Source: CAZOWM01 sp964583615 (GTDB taxonomy: Bacteria; Spirochaetota; B62-G9; DRHN01). Taken from it: 27,934 nt of DNA. Within the stretch, counting starts at the first letter, position 1; each line of letters starts with the position of its first letter. The position numbers and the translations under genes are program-made. Location of the stretch: assembly GCA_964583615.1 (NCBI GenBank), contig CAZOWM010000047.1, forward strand, positions 1-27,934. Direction: 5' to 3'. Shown piece after piece: positions 1 through 6,932 of this stretch. The notes under the pieces are model-generated. The model was not told the origin of the DNA and ran no database searches. It saw only the letters and a list, made by a program, of their open reading frames with translations.

Positions 1-172
1 CACTCTTTGCTTTTCTCAAGCTGTACACTTTTTAACGTACATTGCTTGTTGAAACACGGGCAGGGGCCCGCCGCCTCCAAAGGTTATCTCTTTGATATAA
101 AAAGTGTTAACAAACAGAAATTACCCCGATGTAACCGCTTTGTAGCCAATTATAGGTTGCATAGGGGGAGAT

Positions 173-352
173 GTGCCAAGGTACAGAAAAGATTATGTTC
201 TATATCGACGCCGAATGAAAAACGGCGTCGCTGTCTATTATTACCGCACATATGACGAATACGGCCAAAGAACGGTCGCCCGCAGCACACGAGAAACTGG
301 ATTGGATATCTCACCATTTTTCTTTTTGTCCTCGGCACTTCCTTGATGTGGC
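173..352 (+). pseudogene. N-terminal remnant of a phage-type (tyrosine) integrase
   Basis: The frame read from GTG 173 gives about 40 residues (P-R-Y-R-K-D-Y-V-L-Y-R-R-R-M, then V-Y-Y-Y-R-T-Y-D-E-Y-G-Q-R and A-R-S-T-R-E-T-G). This resembles the N-terminal arm/SAM-like DNA-binding region of tyrosine recombinases: a short basic strand, an aromatic strand, then a strand ending in S-T-x-x-T. Similarity fades near position 290 and the frame stops at 350-352, so the catalytic domain (R-H-R-Y) is absent. A GGGGGAG purine run lies at 164-170, only 2 nt before the GTG, so the original start may also be damaged. It is a fragment and cannot act as a recombinase. The family assignment is from motif memory, not a search. 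Confidence 0.4.
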
Positions 353-399
353 ACTACATGCGAGACGGGAGCAGGCTTGGGATGGCGGAACTCATCTGA
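298..399 (+). pseudogene. C-terminal remnant of a membrane protein
   Basis: In a different frame from the integrase remnant, 298-399 encodes 33 residues: one strongly hydrophobic span (about W-I-G-Y-L-T-I-F-L-F-V-L-G-T), then a polar tail ending M-A-E-L-I before a TGA at 397-399. No start codon or ribosome-binding site precedes it. It reads like the tail of a membrane protein joined to the broken integrase by a deletion near 290-298. The parent family is not recognisable. A chance hydrophobic frame is possible. Confidence 0.2.
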
Positions 400-640
400 G
401 AAGCATATAAGCATCTGCAGATATACGGAGCGAACCCTTAATGTTTATTGTGTCTTAATTGTTATTAAGTTTCGTATTATACCGGGGGATACGGTGAAAT
501 TGAAAACAATAACATCCCACATTAGTAGTTATCACTTATATCTCCAATTTACATTTTAAAAAAAAAATCATATACTGAATATACGGTAAAGATTAAGATT
601 TTTAGGATTGATAAATTTCATATCGGCAGTTCATTCAATC
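400..640. other. AT-rich stretch without a recognisable gene
   Basis: This stretch is much richer in A+T than the flanking genes and contains a run of ten A residues near 559-568. I see no credible protein on either strand; the 60-codon frame at 377-559 has no ribosome-binding site and no family-like pattern. Its right edge runs into the GTTAGAC motif at 641-647. It fits decayed intergenic DNA within the accessory region. Confidence 0.4.
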
Positions 641-647
641 GTTAGAC
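641..647 (+). other. GTTRRRY motif, possible attC right end upstream of the cupin fragment
   Basis: GTTAGAC matches the integron core-site consensus GTTRRRY and follows a CGGC...TTCATTCAATC stretch that resembles the 3' arm of attC sites. I could not find a convincing complementary 5' arm upstream; only GATTGA at 606-611 pairs with TCAATC at 635-640. A 7-base degenerate motif often occurs by chance, so this matters only together with the better structure at 902-959. Confidence 0.15.
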
Positions 648-690
648 CATACAAAGAAAGCTCATCAAATGCCGACACTTATCAAATCAC

Positions 691-888
691 TTGTATACCA
701 TTGTTTTGCATGGAGTATTGTGCGTAGCAACTGAAATGGAAGTATTCGAGGTCCTGGCAGGTCAAGCTATTATTGCCCATCGTGGCGAGTGGGTTCAGTA
801 TAGCATTCCCAAACCAGAGGGGGCCGAATATATTGCCATATGTGTACCTGCGCTTTCTCCTCAAACAGTTAACAGGGATATGAAGTGA
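691..888 (+). pseudogene. Truncated cupin-fold protein (C-terminal part)
   Basis: The 65-residue frame (TTG start) carries E-V-F-E-V-L-A-G-Q-A, then R-G-E-W-V-Q-Y, then G-A-E-Y-I-A-I-C-V-P-A-L-S-P-Q-T-V-N-R-D. This matches the C-terminal half of small single-domain cupins, which usually end in a P-A-F-S-P-x-x-x-x-R-D motif. The N-terminal half with the metal-binding H-x-H motif is missing: upstream the frame has only about 15 unrelated residues and no ribosome-binding site. It is most likely a decayed gene or a cassette fragment. An attC-like inverted repeat begins 14 nt after the stop codon. Confidence 0.45.
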
Positions 889-901
889 AAAATCAAGGTA
901 C

Positions 902-959
902 AAACAAGAACTCCAGCTGACGGTCACACCTCGACCACCGCTGAGTTTGTTCGTTAGGA
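902..959 (+). repeat. Imperfect inverted repeat resembling an integron attC site
   Basis: Four paired blocks form one hairpin: AACAA 903-907 with TTGTT 947-951, ACTC 910-913 with GAGT 943-946, AGC 915-917 with GCT 940-942, and GGTC 922-925 with GACC 933-936. The single-base and two-base bulges (908-909, 914) are all on the left arm, as in attC sites, and the structure ends in GTTAGGA at 953-959, one base off GTTRRRY. It starts just after the cupin stop codon, where a cassette attC would lie. The left core box is degenerate (TAC where AAC is expected), so any site is probably inactive. It could also be a chance hairpin. Confidence 0.3.
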
Positions 960-1016
960 GGTCTTTCTGAAAGAAGAAGCTTCTTTGAAAACTTTGTACG
1001 CTGATGGGGATAATGA

Positions 1017-1589
1017 ATGGAGAGGCGGATAAAGAAAGTGTTGGGGGTTGTCGGCAGTCCGCGCAGAAAAGGGAACACACATATTCTGGTATCCAGAATA
1101 CTGGAAGGGGCGACTTCGGAAGGGGCAGTAGTAGAACATCTTCTCCTCAGAGATTTGAAGATCCTTGAGTGTGATGGGTGCCACGCCTGCTGGAAAGGGA
1201 GACGGTGTAGTAAGAATGATGATATGATAGGGGTGTACTCGAAGATAGCGGAAAGCGATGCCCTGGTGTTTGGCACGCCGGTGTATTGGTATGGACCGAC
1301 AGCATTGATGAAAGGGTTCATAGATCGATTTGTTTACTTCAATTGTCCGGAGAATAGGGAGAAGATTAAGGGAAAACGGGCAGCGATAGCCGTGCCATTT
1401 GAAGAAGAGAAGGATGAGGCAGCGGAATTAGTGGTGGCATTCTTTGAGAGAAGTCTCGAGTACTTGGAGATGGAGTTAGTGGGAAAGGTGCTTGTGCCGG
1501 GGGTTACTCGGAGGGGAGAGATTAAAAAGAGAGAGGAGAAGTTGAGGGAAGGCTACGAACTCGGAAAAAGGTTGCTAAGAGATAGATAG
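1017..1589 (+). CDS. NAD(P)H-dependent FMN reductase family / iron-sulfur flavoprotein
   Basis: This 190-residue protein has a flavodoxin-like fold signature. V-L-G-V-V-G-S-P-R-R-K-G-N-T (residues 8-21) is the FMN phosphate loop, and F-G-T-P-V-Y-W-Y-G-P (about 89-98) is the isoalloxazine-side loop of the family. Cysteines 52, 55, 58 and 64 form a C-x2-C-x2-C-x5-C pattern followed by D-D-M, as in iron-sulfur flavoproteins that bind FMN and a 4Fe-4S cluster for electron transfer. Length is normal for the family, so the gene looks intact. The ATG at 1017 follows a GGGGA run at 1006-1010. Codon use is rich in AGA/AGG and GGG, unlike the purine genes downstream, which suggests transfer from another lineage. 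The physiological donor and acceptor cannot be told from sequence. Confidence 0.8.
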   Translation: MERRIKKVLGVVGSPRRKGNTHILVSRILEGATSEGAVVEHLLLRDLKILECDGCHACWKGRRCSKNDDMIGVYSKIAESDALVFGTPVYWYGPTALMKGFIDRFVYFNCPENREKIKGKRAAIAVPFEEEKDEAAELVVAFFERSLEYLEMELVGKVLVPGVTRRGEIKKREEKLREGYELGKRLLRDR

Positions 1590-1599
1590 CATTTGAACT

Positions 1600-1794
1600 A
1601 TGATTGCTTCGAGAGTTAGCTTGAATAACGAGGAAGGCCGGCCCTTTCACTTCCAATACCAGAACGGTAAGGGATTCGGCCTAGTCTGTGGACAGATACT
1701 CCTGAGTCTGATAACCGTGGGGTTCTACGCTCCGTGGGCGTTGGCCAAAGTGGGCAGGTGGTTTCTGTCCAATACCTACATCGAGCCTTCGTGA
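1600..1794 (+). pseudogene. N-terminal fragment of a DUF898 (YjgN-like) membrane protein
   Basis: The 64-residue frame contains F-H-F-Q-Y-Q-N-G-K-G-F-G, a hydrophobic segment (L-V-C-G-Q-I-L-L-S-L-I-T-V-G-F-Y), A-P-W-A, then R-W-F-L-S-N-T. This is the repeat unit of DUF898 proteins (usually F-x-G-x-G-x-x-L-F-G, a membrane helix, Y-S-P-W-A-x-x-R-x-x-x-Y-x-x-N-T). Full members are several hundred residues with multiple units; here only the first survives before a TGA. There is no ribosome-binding site before the ATG and an in-frame TGA lies just upstream. I read it as a broken gene in the accessory region. Function of the family is not established. Confidence 0.4.
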
Positions 1795-1807
1795 GCCCTC
1801 TTCTCCT

Positions 1808-1850
1808 CGATTCTGTGAGCCATCAATTGCTCGAACGTCCATCAGAATCG
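1808..1850. repeat. 8-bp perfect inverted repeat after the DUF898 fragment
   Basis: CGATTCTG at 1808-1815 is exactly complementary to CAGAATCG at 1843-1850, with a 27-nt loop. No T-run follows, so it is not a normal intrinsic terminator. It lies between the DUF898 fragment and the small membrane protein. An 8-bp match at this spacing could be chance. Confidence 0.25.
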
Positions 1851-1916
1851 GGTGAGTAGTACATAAACATCGGTCTATGCATTTTTATTTTTCATTTCTT
1901 TGCATCAGAGAAAATA

Positions 1917-2108
1917 CTACATTTTTAGAAACTCAAGTAAATTGTAGACCAGGAAAACCGGCCAGACCAGAGCTTTTAAGAAACCCAGCACCCCCGTACC
2001 AAAAGAAACTGCATTTTGGATATAGTAGACTGCTGCTGCAATTAAACCCATAAAATAAGCTGCACCTGCTATACCTGTACCACTAGTACTTCTTCCTCCA
2101 TTAGCCAT
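1917..2108 (-). CDS. Small membrane protein, about 63 residues
   Basis: The ATG at 2108 is preceded by an AAGGAGGT ribosome-binding site with about 5 nt spacing, the best in the accessory region, so this small gene is very likely real. The protein starts with a short Gly/Ser/Thr-rich stretch (residues 2-14), then a hydrophobic helix (about 15-30), a short Q-N-A-V-S-F-G-T-G loop, and a second hydrophobic segment (about 40-60) ending L-V-Y-N-L-L-E-F-L-K-M. Similar small proteins with two hydrophobic segments and an A-L-V-W-P motif occur in several phyla; no function is known to me. It is a lone gene with no partner on its strand nearby. Confidence 0.65.
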   Translation of the reverse strand: MANGGRSTSGTGIAGAAYFMGLIAAAVYYIQNAVSFGTGVLGFLKALVWPVFLVYNLLEFLKM

Positions 2109-2326
2109 GATTACCTCCTTGATCTTCTTGCAATGCTTAAATTTTTTTCAAATAGTAATTCAATAGTGTTATTGGTAATGAAGTACTTCTCCATTAAAGT
2201 GAAACGGTGAGGAGTTACTCTGTTTTGCCATTTCATTACTCCTTAGAAAGCCCCCGATTTCCCCATCATTTGTTTCTGACTACTCTTACCAATGGAAAAA
2301 GTCAGACTTCTTGCAAACATACTACA

Positions 2327-3058
2327 TTAGAGGGGTTCCACTTTCTGCACGCGAGGCCACACGGTCATGTCCTGGATTTCGAGGTGAGGGGGAAGGGCGC
2401 ATATCATTGCTACAATATCTCCGAGCTCATCAGGCTGTATGGAACGCGCATTGGTTTCTGCGTCAAACGCCTGCAGTCCTGCTGATTCCAGAAAACCGGT
2501 TGCACCCCACGACGGGATAAGTGAAGTGACACGTATCCCCCACTCCCTGAGCTCGGTGTAGAGACAATTCGAAAACTGCACGATCCCCGCTTTCGCTGCG
2601 GAATACACCGACCATCCCGGCCATGCCTGGCGGGCGCAGGCACTCGAAACATTCACGATCGTGCCGGACTTCTGCTGCTTCATGACCGGAACTGCTCTGC
2701 GGCACCCGAGTAATGATCCTGTGAGATTGACCGAAATGGATTCCATTATTTCCTCATCGGTCTGCTCATCAAAAGGCTTGATGCTGATTGCCGCACCAGC
2801 GTTGTTTACCAGGACATCAAGGCGCCCCTGCTTCTCAACGACCGAGTCTATAACTCGGTCCCAGTCCTTTGGAACACACACATCAGCCCGTATATACTCT
2901 CCGCCTATCTCTTTCGATGTCTTTTCCAGAGCTTTTTGGTCCCTGCCGGTGATCCACACATGCGCGCCGCAGTTTTTCAAGACCTTTGCAATGCCTCTCC
3001 CGTATCCCTTCCCACCACCTGTGACAATCACTGTTTTCTCTGTAAAATCGTAATGCAT
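2327..3058 (-). CDS. Short-chain dehydrogenase/reductase (SDR)
   Basis: This is a classical SDR of 243 residues with a Rossmann fold. The cofactor loop is T-G-G-G-K-G-Y-G (residues 13-20), N-N-A-G lies at 85-88, and the catalytic set is N111, S138/S139, Y152 and K156 (Y-S-A-A-K). It would use NAD(P)H to reduce or oxidise a carbonyl/alcohol; the substrate is not predictable. I start it at the ATG at 3058 because GGGAGGG lies about 9 nt upstream. An in-frame GTG at 3067 would leave almost no spacing. It follows purD by 22 nt on the same strand and so is probably the last gene of the purine operon, although no purine role is known for such enzymes. Confidence 0.88.
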   Translation of the reverse strand: MHYDFTEKTVIVTGGGKGYGRGIAKVLKNCGAHVWITGRDQKALEKTSKEIGGEYIRADVCVPKDWDRVIDSVVEKQGRLDVLVNNAGAAISIKPFDEQTDEEIMESISVNLTGSLLGCRRAVPVMKQQKSGTIVNVSSACARQAWPGWSVYSAAKAGIVQFSNCLYTELREWGIRVTSLIPSWGATGFLESAGLQAFDAETNARSIQPDELGDIVAMICALPPHLEIQDMTVWPRVQKVEPL

Positions 3059-3080
3059 ATGCTCCACCCTCCCATCCGCC

Positions 3081-4358
3081 TCATGAAAAATACTTCAGGC
3101 CTCTGTATCCAATATCCTTTCTGTAGTGCATGTTTTCAAAAGATAAGTCCTCCACCACTTCATACGCACGGTTGATCGACGTTTCGAGCGTGTTTCCCAC
3201 CCCGACGACGTTCAGCACCCTCCCGCCGTTTGTGACAACAGCCGAACCCTGTCTTTTTGTGCCTGCGTGAAAGATGAACGCCCCCTCCTCACCTGCGTGT
3301 TTCTCGAGGCCGCTGATTTCCTTGCCTTTTTCGTAGGCTCCGGGGTAACCACCCGAGGAAATCACCACATCACACGCGTACCCCTGTTTCCATTTGATGC
3401 CGCAGCCTTCAAGTTCCCCTCGTGCAGTCCTGTACAGCAGTTCCCACAGATCCGTTTCCAAAAGCGGTAAAACAGCCTCTGTTTCCGGATCTCCGAACCT
3501 GCAGTTGAACTCCACAACATAGGGATTTTCCTCCATAATCATCAGACCGGCGTAGATGATACCGTTGTACTTAAAATGCCTCTCCCGCAGTTCCTCAGTG
3601 AGTGGAAGAAGGATCCGATTCATCACCCGTTCCATAACTTTTTCACTCACAACCGGCGCAGGTGCAATCGCACCCATCCCGCCTGTATTCGGCCCTCTGT
3701 CTCCTTCGTACACCGGTTTGTGGTCCTGAGAGGATATAAGAGGAAGAATGCTCCTGCCGTCGAAGAGAGCGAGAACAGTTGCTTCTTCTCCCTCAAGAAA
3801 TTCCTCGATCACGACCCGTGAGCCGCTCTCCCCAAATATCTTTTCTTCAAACAGAGCGCGTAAAGTTTTTTCTGCATCCCTTTCGTTCGATACAATGGTT
3901 ACTCCCTTGCCCGCGGCAAGCCCGTCCGCTTTAATCACCGATGGATAGGGGATGCTTTTCACATATTCAAAAGCATTTGAGAGATCAGAAAATTGTGCAA
4001 AACGTGCAGTGGGAATCGCTTTTTTCTCCATAAGCCTTTTTGCAAAGATCTTACTCCCCTCAATTCTGGACCCCTGAGCGGAAGGCCCGAATACGGTGAG
4101 GCCGTTTTCTGAAAATGTGTTCGCAATTCCTTCTACGAGCGGCGTTTCCGGGCCGACAACCGTGAGATCGATGCATTCATTTTTCGCAAACCGCACAAGC
4201 GCGGAAAATTCGCCAGGGTTTATGCCCGGGTTTTCAGAGATGGCTTCTTGCCCCGCGTTCCCAGGTGTCCAGAAAATGCGGTCAACCGCTGTACTCTGTC
4301 CGATGAAATATGCAAGCGCATGTTCACGCGCCCCGCTCCCGATCACAAGGGCTTTCAT
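3081..4358 (-). CDS. purD: Phosphoribosylamine-glycine ligase (GARS)
   Basis: PurD joins glycine to 5-phosphoribosylamine with ATP, the second step of de novo purine synthesis, in the cytosol. The 425-residue product has the usual N-terminal M-K-A-L-V-I-G-S-G-A-R-E-H-A-L and the G-P-E-x-P-L motif. The ATP-grasp part includes K-A-D-G-L-A-A-G-K-G-V, the D-H-K...D-x-G-P-N-T-G-G-M-G-A stretch, and V-V-E-F-N-C-R-F-G-D-P-E-T-E, which carries metal and phosphate ligands. Length is typical. The frame is open to a GTG at 4379, but GGAGG at 4366-4370 lies 7 nt before the ATG at 4358 and this matches family N-termini, so 4358 is chosen. It is 17 nt downstream of purC. Confidence 0.96.
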   Translation of the reverse strand: MKALVIGSGAREHALAYFIGQSTAVDRIFWTPGNAGQEAISENPGINPGEFSALVRFAKNECIDLTVVGPETPLVEGIANTFSENGLTVFGPSAQGSRIEGSKIFAKRLMEKKAIPTARFAQFSDLSNAFEYVKSIPYPSVIKADGLAAGKGVTIVSNERDAEKTLRALFEEKIFGESGSRVVIEEFLEGEEATVLALFDGRSILPLISSQDHKPVYEGDRGPNTGGMGAIAPAPVVSEKVMERVMNRILLPLTEELRERHFKYNGIIYAGLMIMEENPYVVEFNCRFGDPETEAVLPLLETDLWELLYRTARGELEGCGIKWKQGYACDVVISSGGYPGAYEKGKEISGLEKHAGEEGAFIFHAGTKRQGSAVVTNGGRVLNVVGVGNTLETSINRAYEVVEDLSFENMHYRKDIGYRGLKYFS

Positions 4359-4375
4359 TTTCTTTCCTCCGCCTC

Positions 4376-5275
4376 TCACTCGAGTTTCTTTCCCGTGATT
4401 TTCCGGTACACATCCAGATATTTCTCCACGGATTTCTCAATCACTTCCTGCGGAAGAGACGGCGCAGGCGGTGTCTTGTCCCAATCCTGCGCTGAAAGCC
4501 AGTCCCGTATGTACTGTTTGTCGAAGCTCGCCTGGGGACCACCAGGTTTATAAGATTCTGCGTCCCAGTAACGTGAGGAATCGGGTGTAAATATTTCATC
4601 TGCGAGCCTTATCTCTCCATTGATGAGTGTGTACTCAAACTTGGTGTCAGCAAGGATCAGGCCCTTTTCATAGGCATACTCGAAGGCGGTCTCGTAGAGC
4701 TTCATGGAAGTGTCTCTCAGAAACTGCGCGGTGTCCGATCCTACAATGTCCTTCACCCTGCTGAAGCTGATATATTCGTCGTGTCCGGTTTGGGCCTTGG
4801 TTGTGGGGGTGAAAAGCGGCTCCGGCAGGCGATCACCCTGTACCAGCCCTGACCTAAGCGGGATATCGAACAACATTCCCGTATCACGGTAAGACCTCCA
4901 CCCCGACCCGTCAAGATATCCGCGGATAACGCATTCGATGTCTATCATCTCGCCCTTGCGCACAAGCATGCTTCTCCCCGTGAGGAGTCGGCGTTCTTCT
5001 TCGGTCATTGGAAAAGGAAAATCGCCGACGCGCTCGGTAATGAGATGGTTCGGTATGATATGAGAAAGCTTCTGAAACCAGAATGTGGAGAGTGAATTCA
5101 ACACCCTCCCCTTGTAAGGAATCGCATTTGGCAGCACAACATCAAATGCGGATATTCTATCAGATGCAACCATCAGAAGCTTATCGTCTACATCGAATAT
5201 GTCCCGCACCTTCCCCCTTCGTAGGAGTTTTACTCCGCTCAGCTCTATTTCTCTGTACGCGTTGTGCATTTTCAT
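4376..5275 (-). CDS. purC: SAICAR synthetase (phosphoribosylaminoimidazole-succinocarboxamide synthase)
   Basis: PurC condenses CAIR with aspartate using ATP. The N-terminal G-K-V-R-D-I-F-D, A-S-D-R-I-S-A-F-D, and later E-C-V-I-R-G-Y-L-D-G-S-G-W and G-H-D-E-Y-I-S-F are family signatures; near the C-terminus L-A-D-T-K-F-E and D-E-I-F-T-P-D-S-S-R-Y-W are also typical. At 299 residues it belongs to the longer class of PurC proteins (like yeast Ade1 and many bacteria), not the roughly 240-residue E. coli class. The start has AAAGGAGA upstream with about 8 nt spacing. It lies 14 nt after purN and 17 nt before purD, so it is cotranscribed. Confidence 0.96.
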   Translation of the reverse strand: MKMHNAYREIELSGVKLLRRGKVRDIFDVDDKLLMVASDRISAFDVVLPNAIPYKGRVLNSLSTFWFQKLSHIIPNHLITERVGDFPFPMTEEERRLLTGRSMLVRKGEMIDIECVIRGYLDGSGWRSYRDTGMLFDIPLRSGLVQGDRLPEPLFTPTTKAQTGHDEYISFSRVKDIVGSDTAQFLRDTSMKLYETAFEYAYEKGLILADTKFEYTLINGEIRLADEIFTPDSSRYWDAESYKPGGPQASFDKQYIRDWLSAQDWDKTPPAPSLPQEVIEKSVEKYLDVYRKITGKKLE

Positions 5276-5289
5276 AGAAATGTCTCCTT

Positions 5290-5904
5290 TCAGGGATTCC
5301 TTATCAGTACCCGCCTGCCTTTTACTTTGAGCCTCTCATCACAGAATAATTGAACCGCGCGGGGAAAAATCTTGTGTTCCTGTTCAAGTATTCTGTCCGA
5401 AAGGGTACCTTCAGTATCGTCTTCCCGTACAGAGACCGTTTCCTGGAGCACGATCGGACCCGTATCGACTCCCTCATCCACGAAGTGAACCGTACATCCC
5501 GAGTACTTCACGCCGTAGTCAAGTGCCTGCCTCTGCGCATGCACACCGGGAAAGGACGGCAGGAGGGCTGGATGAATATTGAGGATTCTGTGTCTGTATT
5601 TCTCTATGATCGTGCCGCTCAGTACCTTCATAAATCCAGCGAGCACGATGAGGTCTATTTGTCTGCCATCAAGAAAATCGATGATCGTGTCGAAATACTC
5701 GGTTCTGCTTTCTGTTCTGGATTTTTCGAACACCGCACATCCTATGCCGTGCGAGCGAGCGAAGGAAAGCCCCTTTGCATCCGGGTTATCAGAAATGACA
5801 ACATCTATATATCCGTTGACCCTTCCACCGCCCACTGCGTCAAAAATTGCCTTGAAATTTGAGCCTCTTCCGGACAGAAACACCGCTATTTTCTTTTTTT
5901 CCAT
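5290..5904 (-). CDS. purN: Phosphoribosylglycinamide formyltransferase (GART, folate-dependent)
   Basis: PurN transfers the formyl group of 10-formyl-THF to GAR. The 204-residue sequence begins with the nucleotide-binding V-F-L-S-G-R-G-S-N (residues 8-16). The catalytic trio is N109, H111 and D147, in I-L-N-I-H-P-A-L-L-P-S-F-P-G and D-E-G-V-D-T-G-P. These correspond to E. coli N106, H108 and D144. CGGAGG lies 8 nt before the ATG. It is 18 nt after purM and 14 nt before purC. Because a folate-dependent PurN is present, the formate-dependent PurT is not needed at this step. Confidence 0.96.
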   Translation of the reverse strand: MEKKKIAVFLSGRGSNFKAIFDAVGGGRVNGYIDVVISDNPDAKGLSFARSHGIGCAVFEKSRTESRTEYFDTIIDFLDGRQIDLIVLAGFMKVLSGTIIEKYRHRILNIHPALLPSFPGVHAQRQALDYGVKYSGCTVHFVDEGVDTGPIVLQETVSVREDDTEGTLSDRILEQEHKIFPRAVQLFCDERLKVKGRRVLIRNP

Positions 5905-5922
5905 ACGGCCAGCCTCCGGACC

Positions 5923-6924
5923 TCATCTCGATGTTTCCACAACCTCCCCGATCAGAAGCGGGTCTTCTCCCCTGTTTCTGAGGTGTTCACACAAAGTTTC
6001 CTGCCCGTTTTTGTCCGTGACAAATACCATTCCGATTCCCAGGTTGAATGTCTTCCTCATTTCTTTCTCACTTATACTTCCGGCACGCTGAATTGTCTCG
6101 AATATGGGAACCGGTTCGAGCGCATCCCACCGTATGCGTAGGTCGAGTCCATGCGGGAGGAGCCGTCTCACATTCCCCGCGATACCGCCGCCTGTTATGT
6201 GCGCAATCCCTTTGACAGGCGCATTGCCGATCGTGCTGAGAGCAATGTCTGCATACACTCTGGTCGGTATGAGGAGCTCTTCGACGAGCGTTCCCCTGAG
6301 ACGCGGAATTCTCTCATGGAGTGTATACCCTTTTTCTTTGAAAAGCGCATGCCGTGCGAGACTCAATCCGTTGCTGTGAATTCCGCTCGATCTGATCCCC
6401 ACGAGCATGTCGCCCCCGCATATCTTTTTCCCATCGATGATTTCTGATTTCTCCGCGATTCCCACGGAAAATCCGGCAAGCTCATAGTCTCCTTGTGCAT
6501 ATACACCCGGCATTTCGGCTGTTTCTCCTCCGAGAAGCGAACAGCCTGCACGCCTGCACCCCTCGATGATTCCGTCGATCACTTCAGAACCGTATTTTAC
6601 ATCGAGGTTCCCGCATGCCAGATAATCGAGAAAAAAAAGAGGTTTCGCGCCAAGAGTAACAACATCATTCACGCACATCGCAACGAGGTCGATACCTATG
6701 GAGCGATAATTCTTCGCAGCTTTCGCTAAAAGCAGCTTGGTTCCGACGCCGTCGGTCGATGATACGAGCACAGGGTTTTTATACGATTTCCAGTCCAATT
6801 CGAAAAGGGCTCCGAAGAGTCCAATGTTTTCTTTTTCACCTCGTTTCAGTTTTCCTTTTATAAGGTCGACGAATCTCTCTCCCTTTTCTATGTCGACTCC
6901 TGAGTCCTTGTAGCTCAGCCCCAT
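5923..6924 (-). CDS. purM: AIR synthetase (phosphoribosylformylglycinamidine cyclo-ligase)
   Basis: PurM closes FGAM to AIR with ATP, in the cytosol. The 333-residue protein opens with Y-K-D-S-G-V-D-I, then has S-T-D-G-V-G-T-K, C-V-N-D-V-V-T-L-G-A-K-P-L-F-F-L-D-Y, G-G-E-T-A-E-M-P-G, S-S-G-I-H-S-N-G and I-T-G-G-G-I-A-G-N, all hallmarks of the PurM/HypE/ThiL ATP-binding fold. Length is slightly short but normal. A GGGGGAA run lies just before the ATG. It begins 8 nt after the purF stop, so translation is probably coupled. Confidence 0.96.
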   Translation of the reverse strand: MGLSYKDSGVDIEKGERFVDLIKGKLKRGEKENIGLFGALFELDWKSYKNPVLVSSTDGVGTKLLLAKAAKNYRSIGIDLVAMCVNDVVTLGAKPLFFLDYLACGNLDVKYGSEVIDGIIEGCRRAGCSLLGGETAEMPGVYAQGDYELAGFSVGIAEKSEIIDGKKICGGDMLVGIRSSGIHSNGLSLARHALFKEKGYTLHERIPRLRGTLVEELLIPTRVYADIALSTIGNAPVKGIAHITGGGIAGNVRRLLPHGLDLRIRWDALEPVPIFETIQRAGSISEKEMRKTFNLGIGMVFVTDKNGQETLCEHLRNRGEDPLLIGEVVETSR

Positions 6925-6932
6925 TCTTCCCC

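Noticed and set aside
377..559. 60-residue frame on the plus strand
   Set aside because: No ribosome-binding site, AT-driven composition and no recognisable pattern.
2290..2325. Inverted repeat TCTGACT/AGTCAGA near 2275-2307 as a terminator for the SDR gene
   Set aside because: The loop is about 18-19 nt and no T-run follows, so I do not call it a terminator.
2207..2485. Plus-strand frames over the SDR gene
   Set aside because: They are antisense shadows of the SDR with no start signals.
5350..6091. Two 170-residue plus-strand frames over purN/purM
   Set aside because: The minus-strand PurN and PurM match their families across the whole length, so these are shadows.
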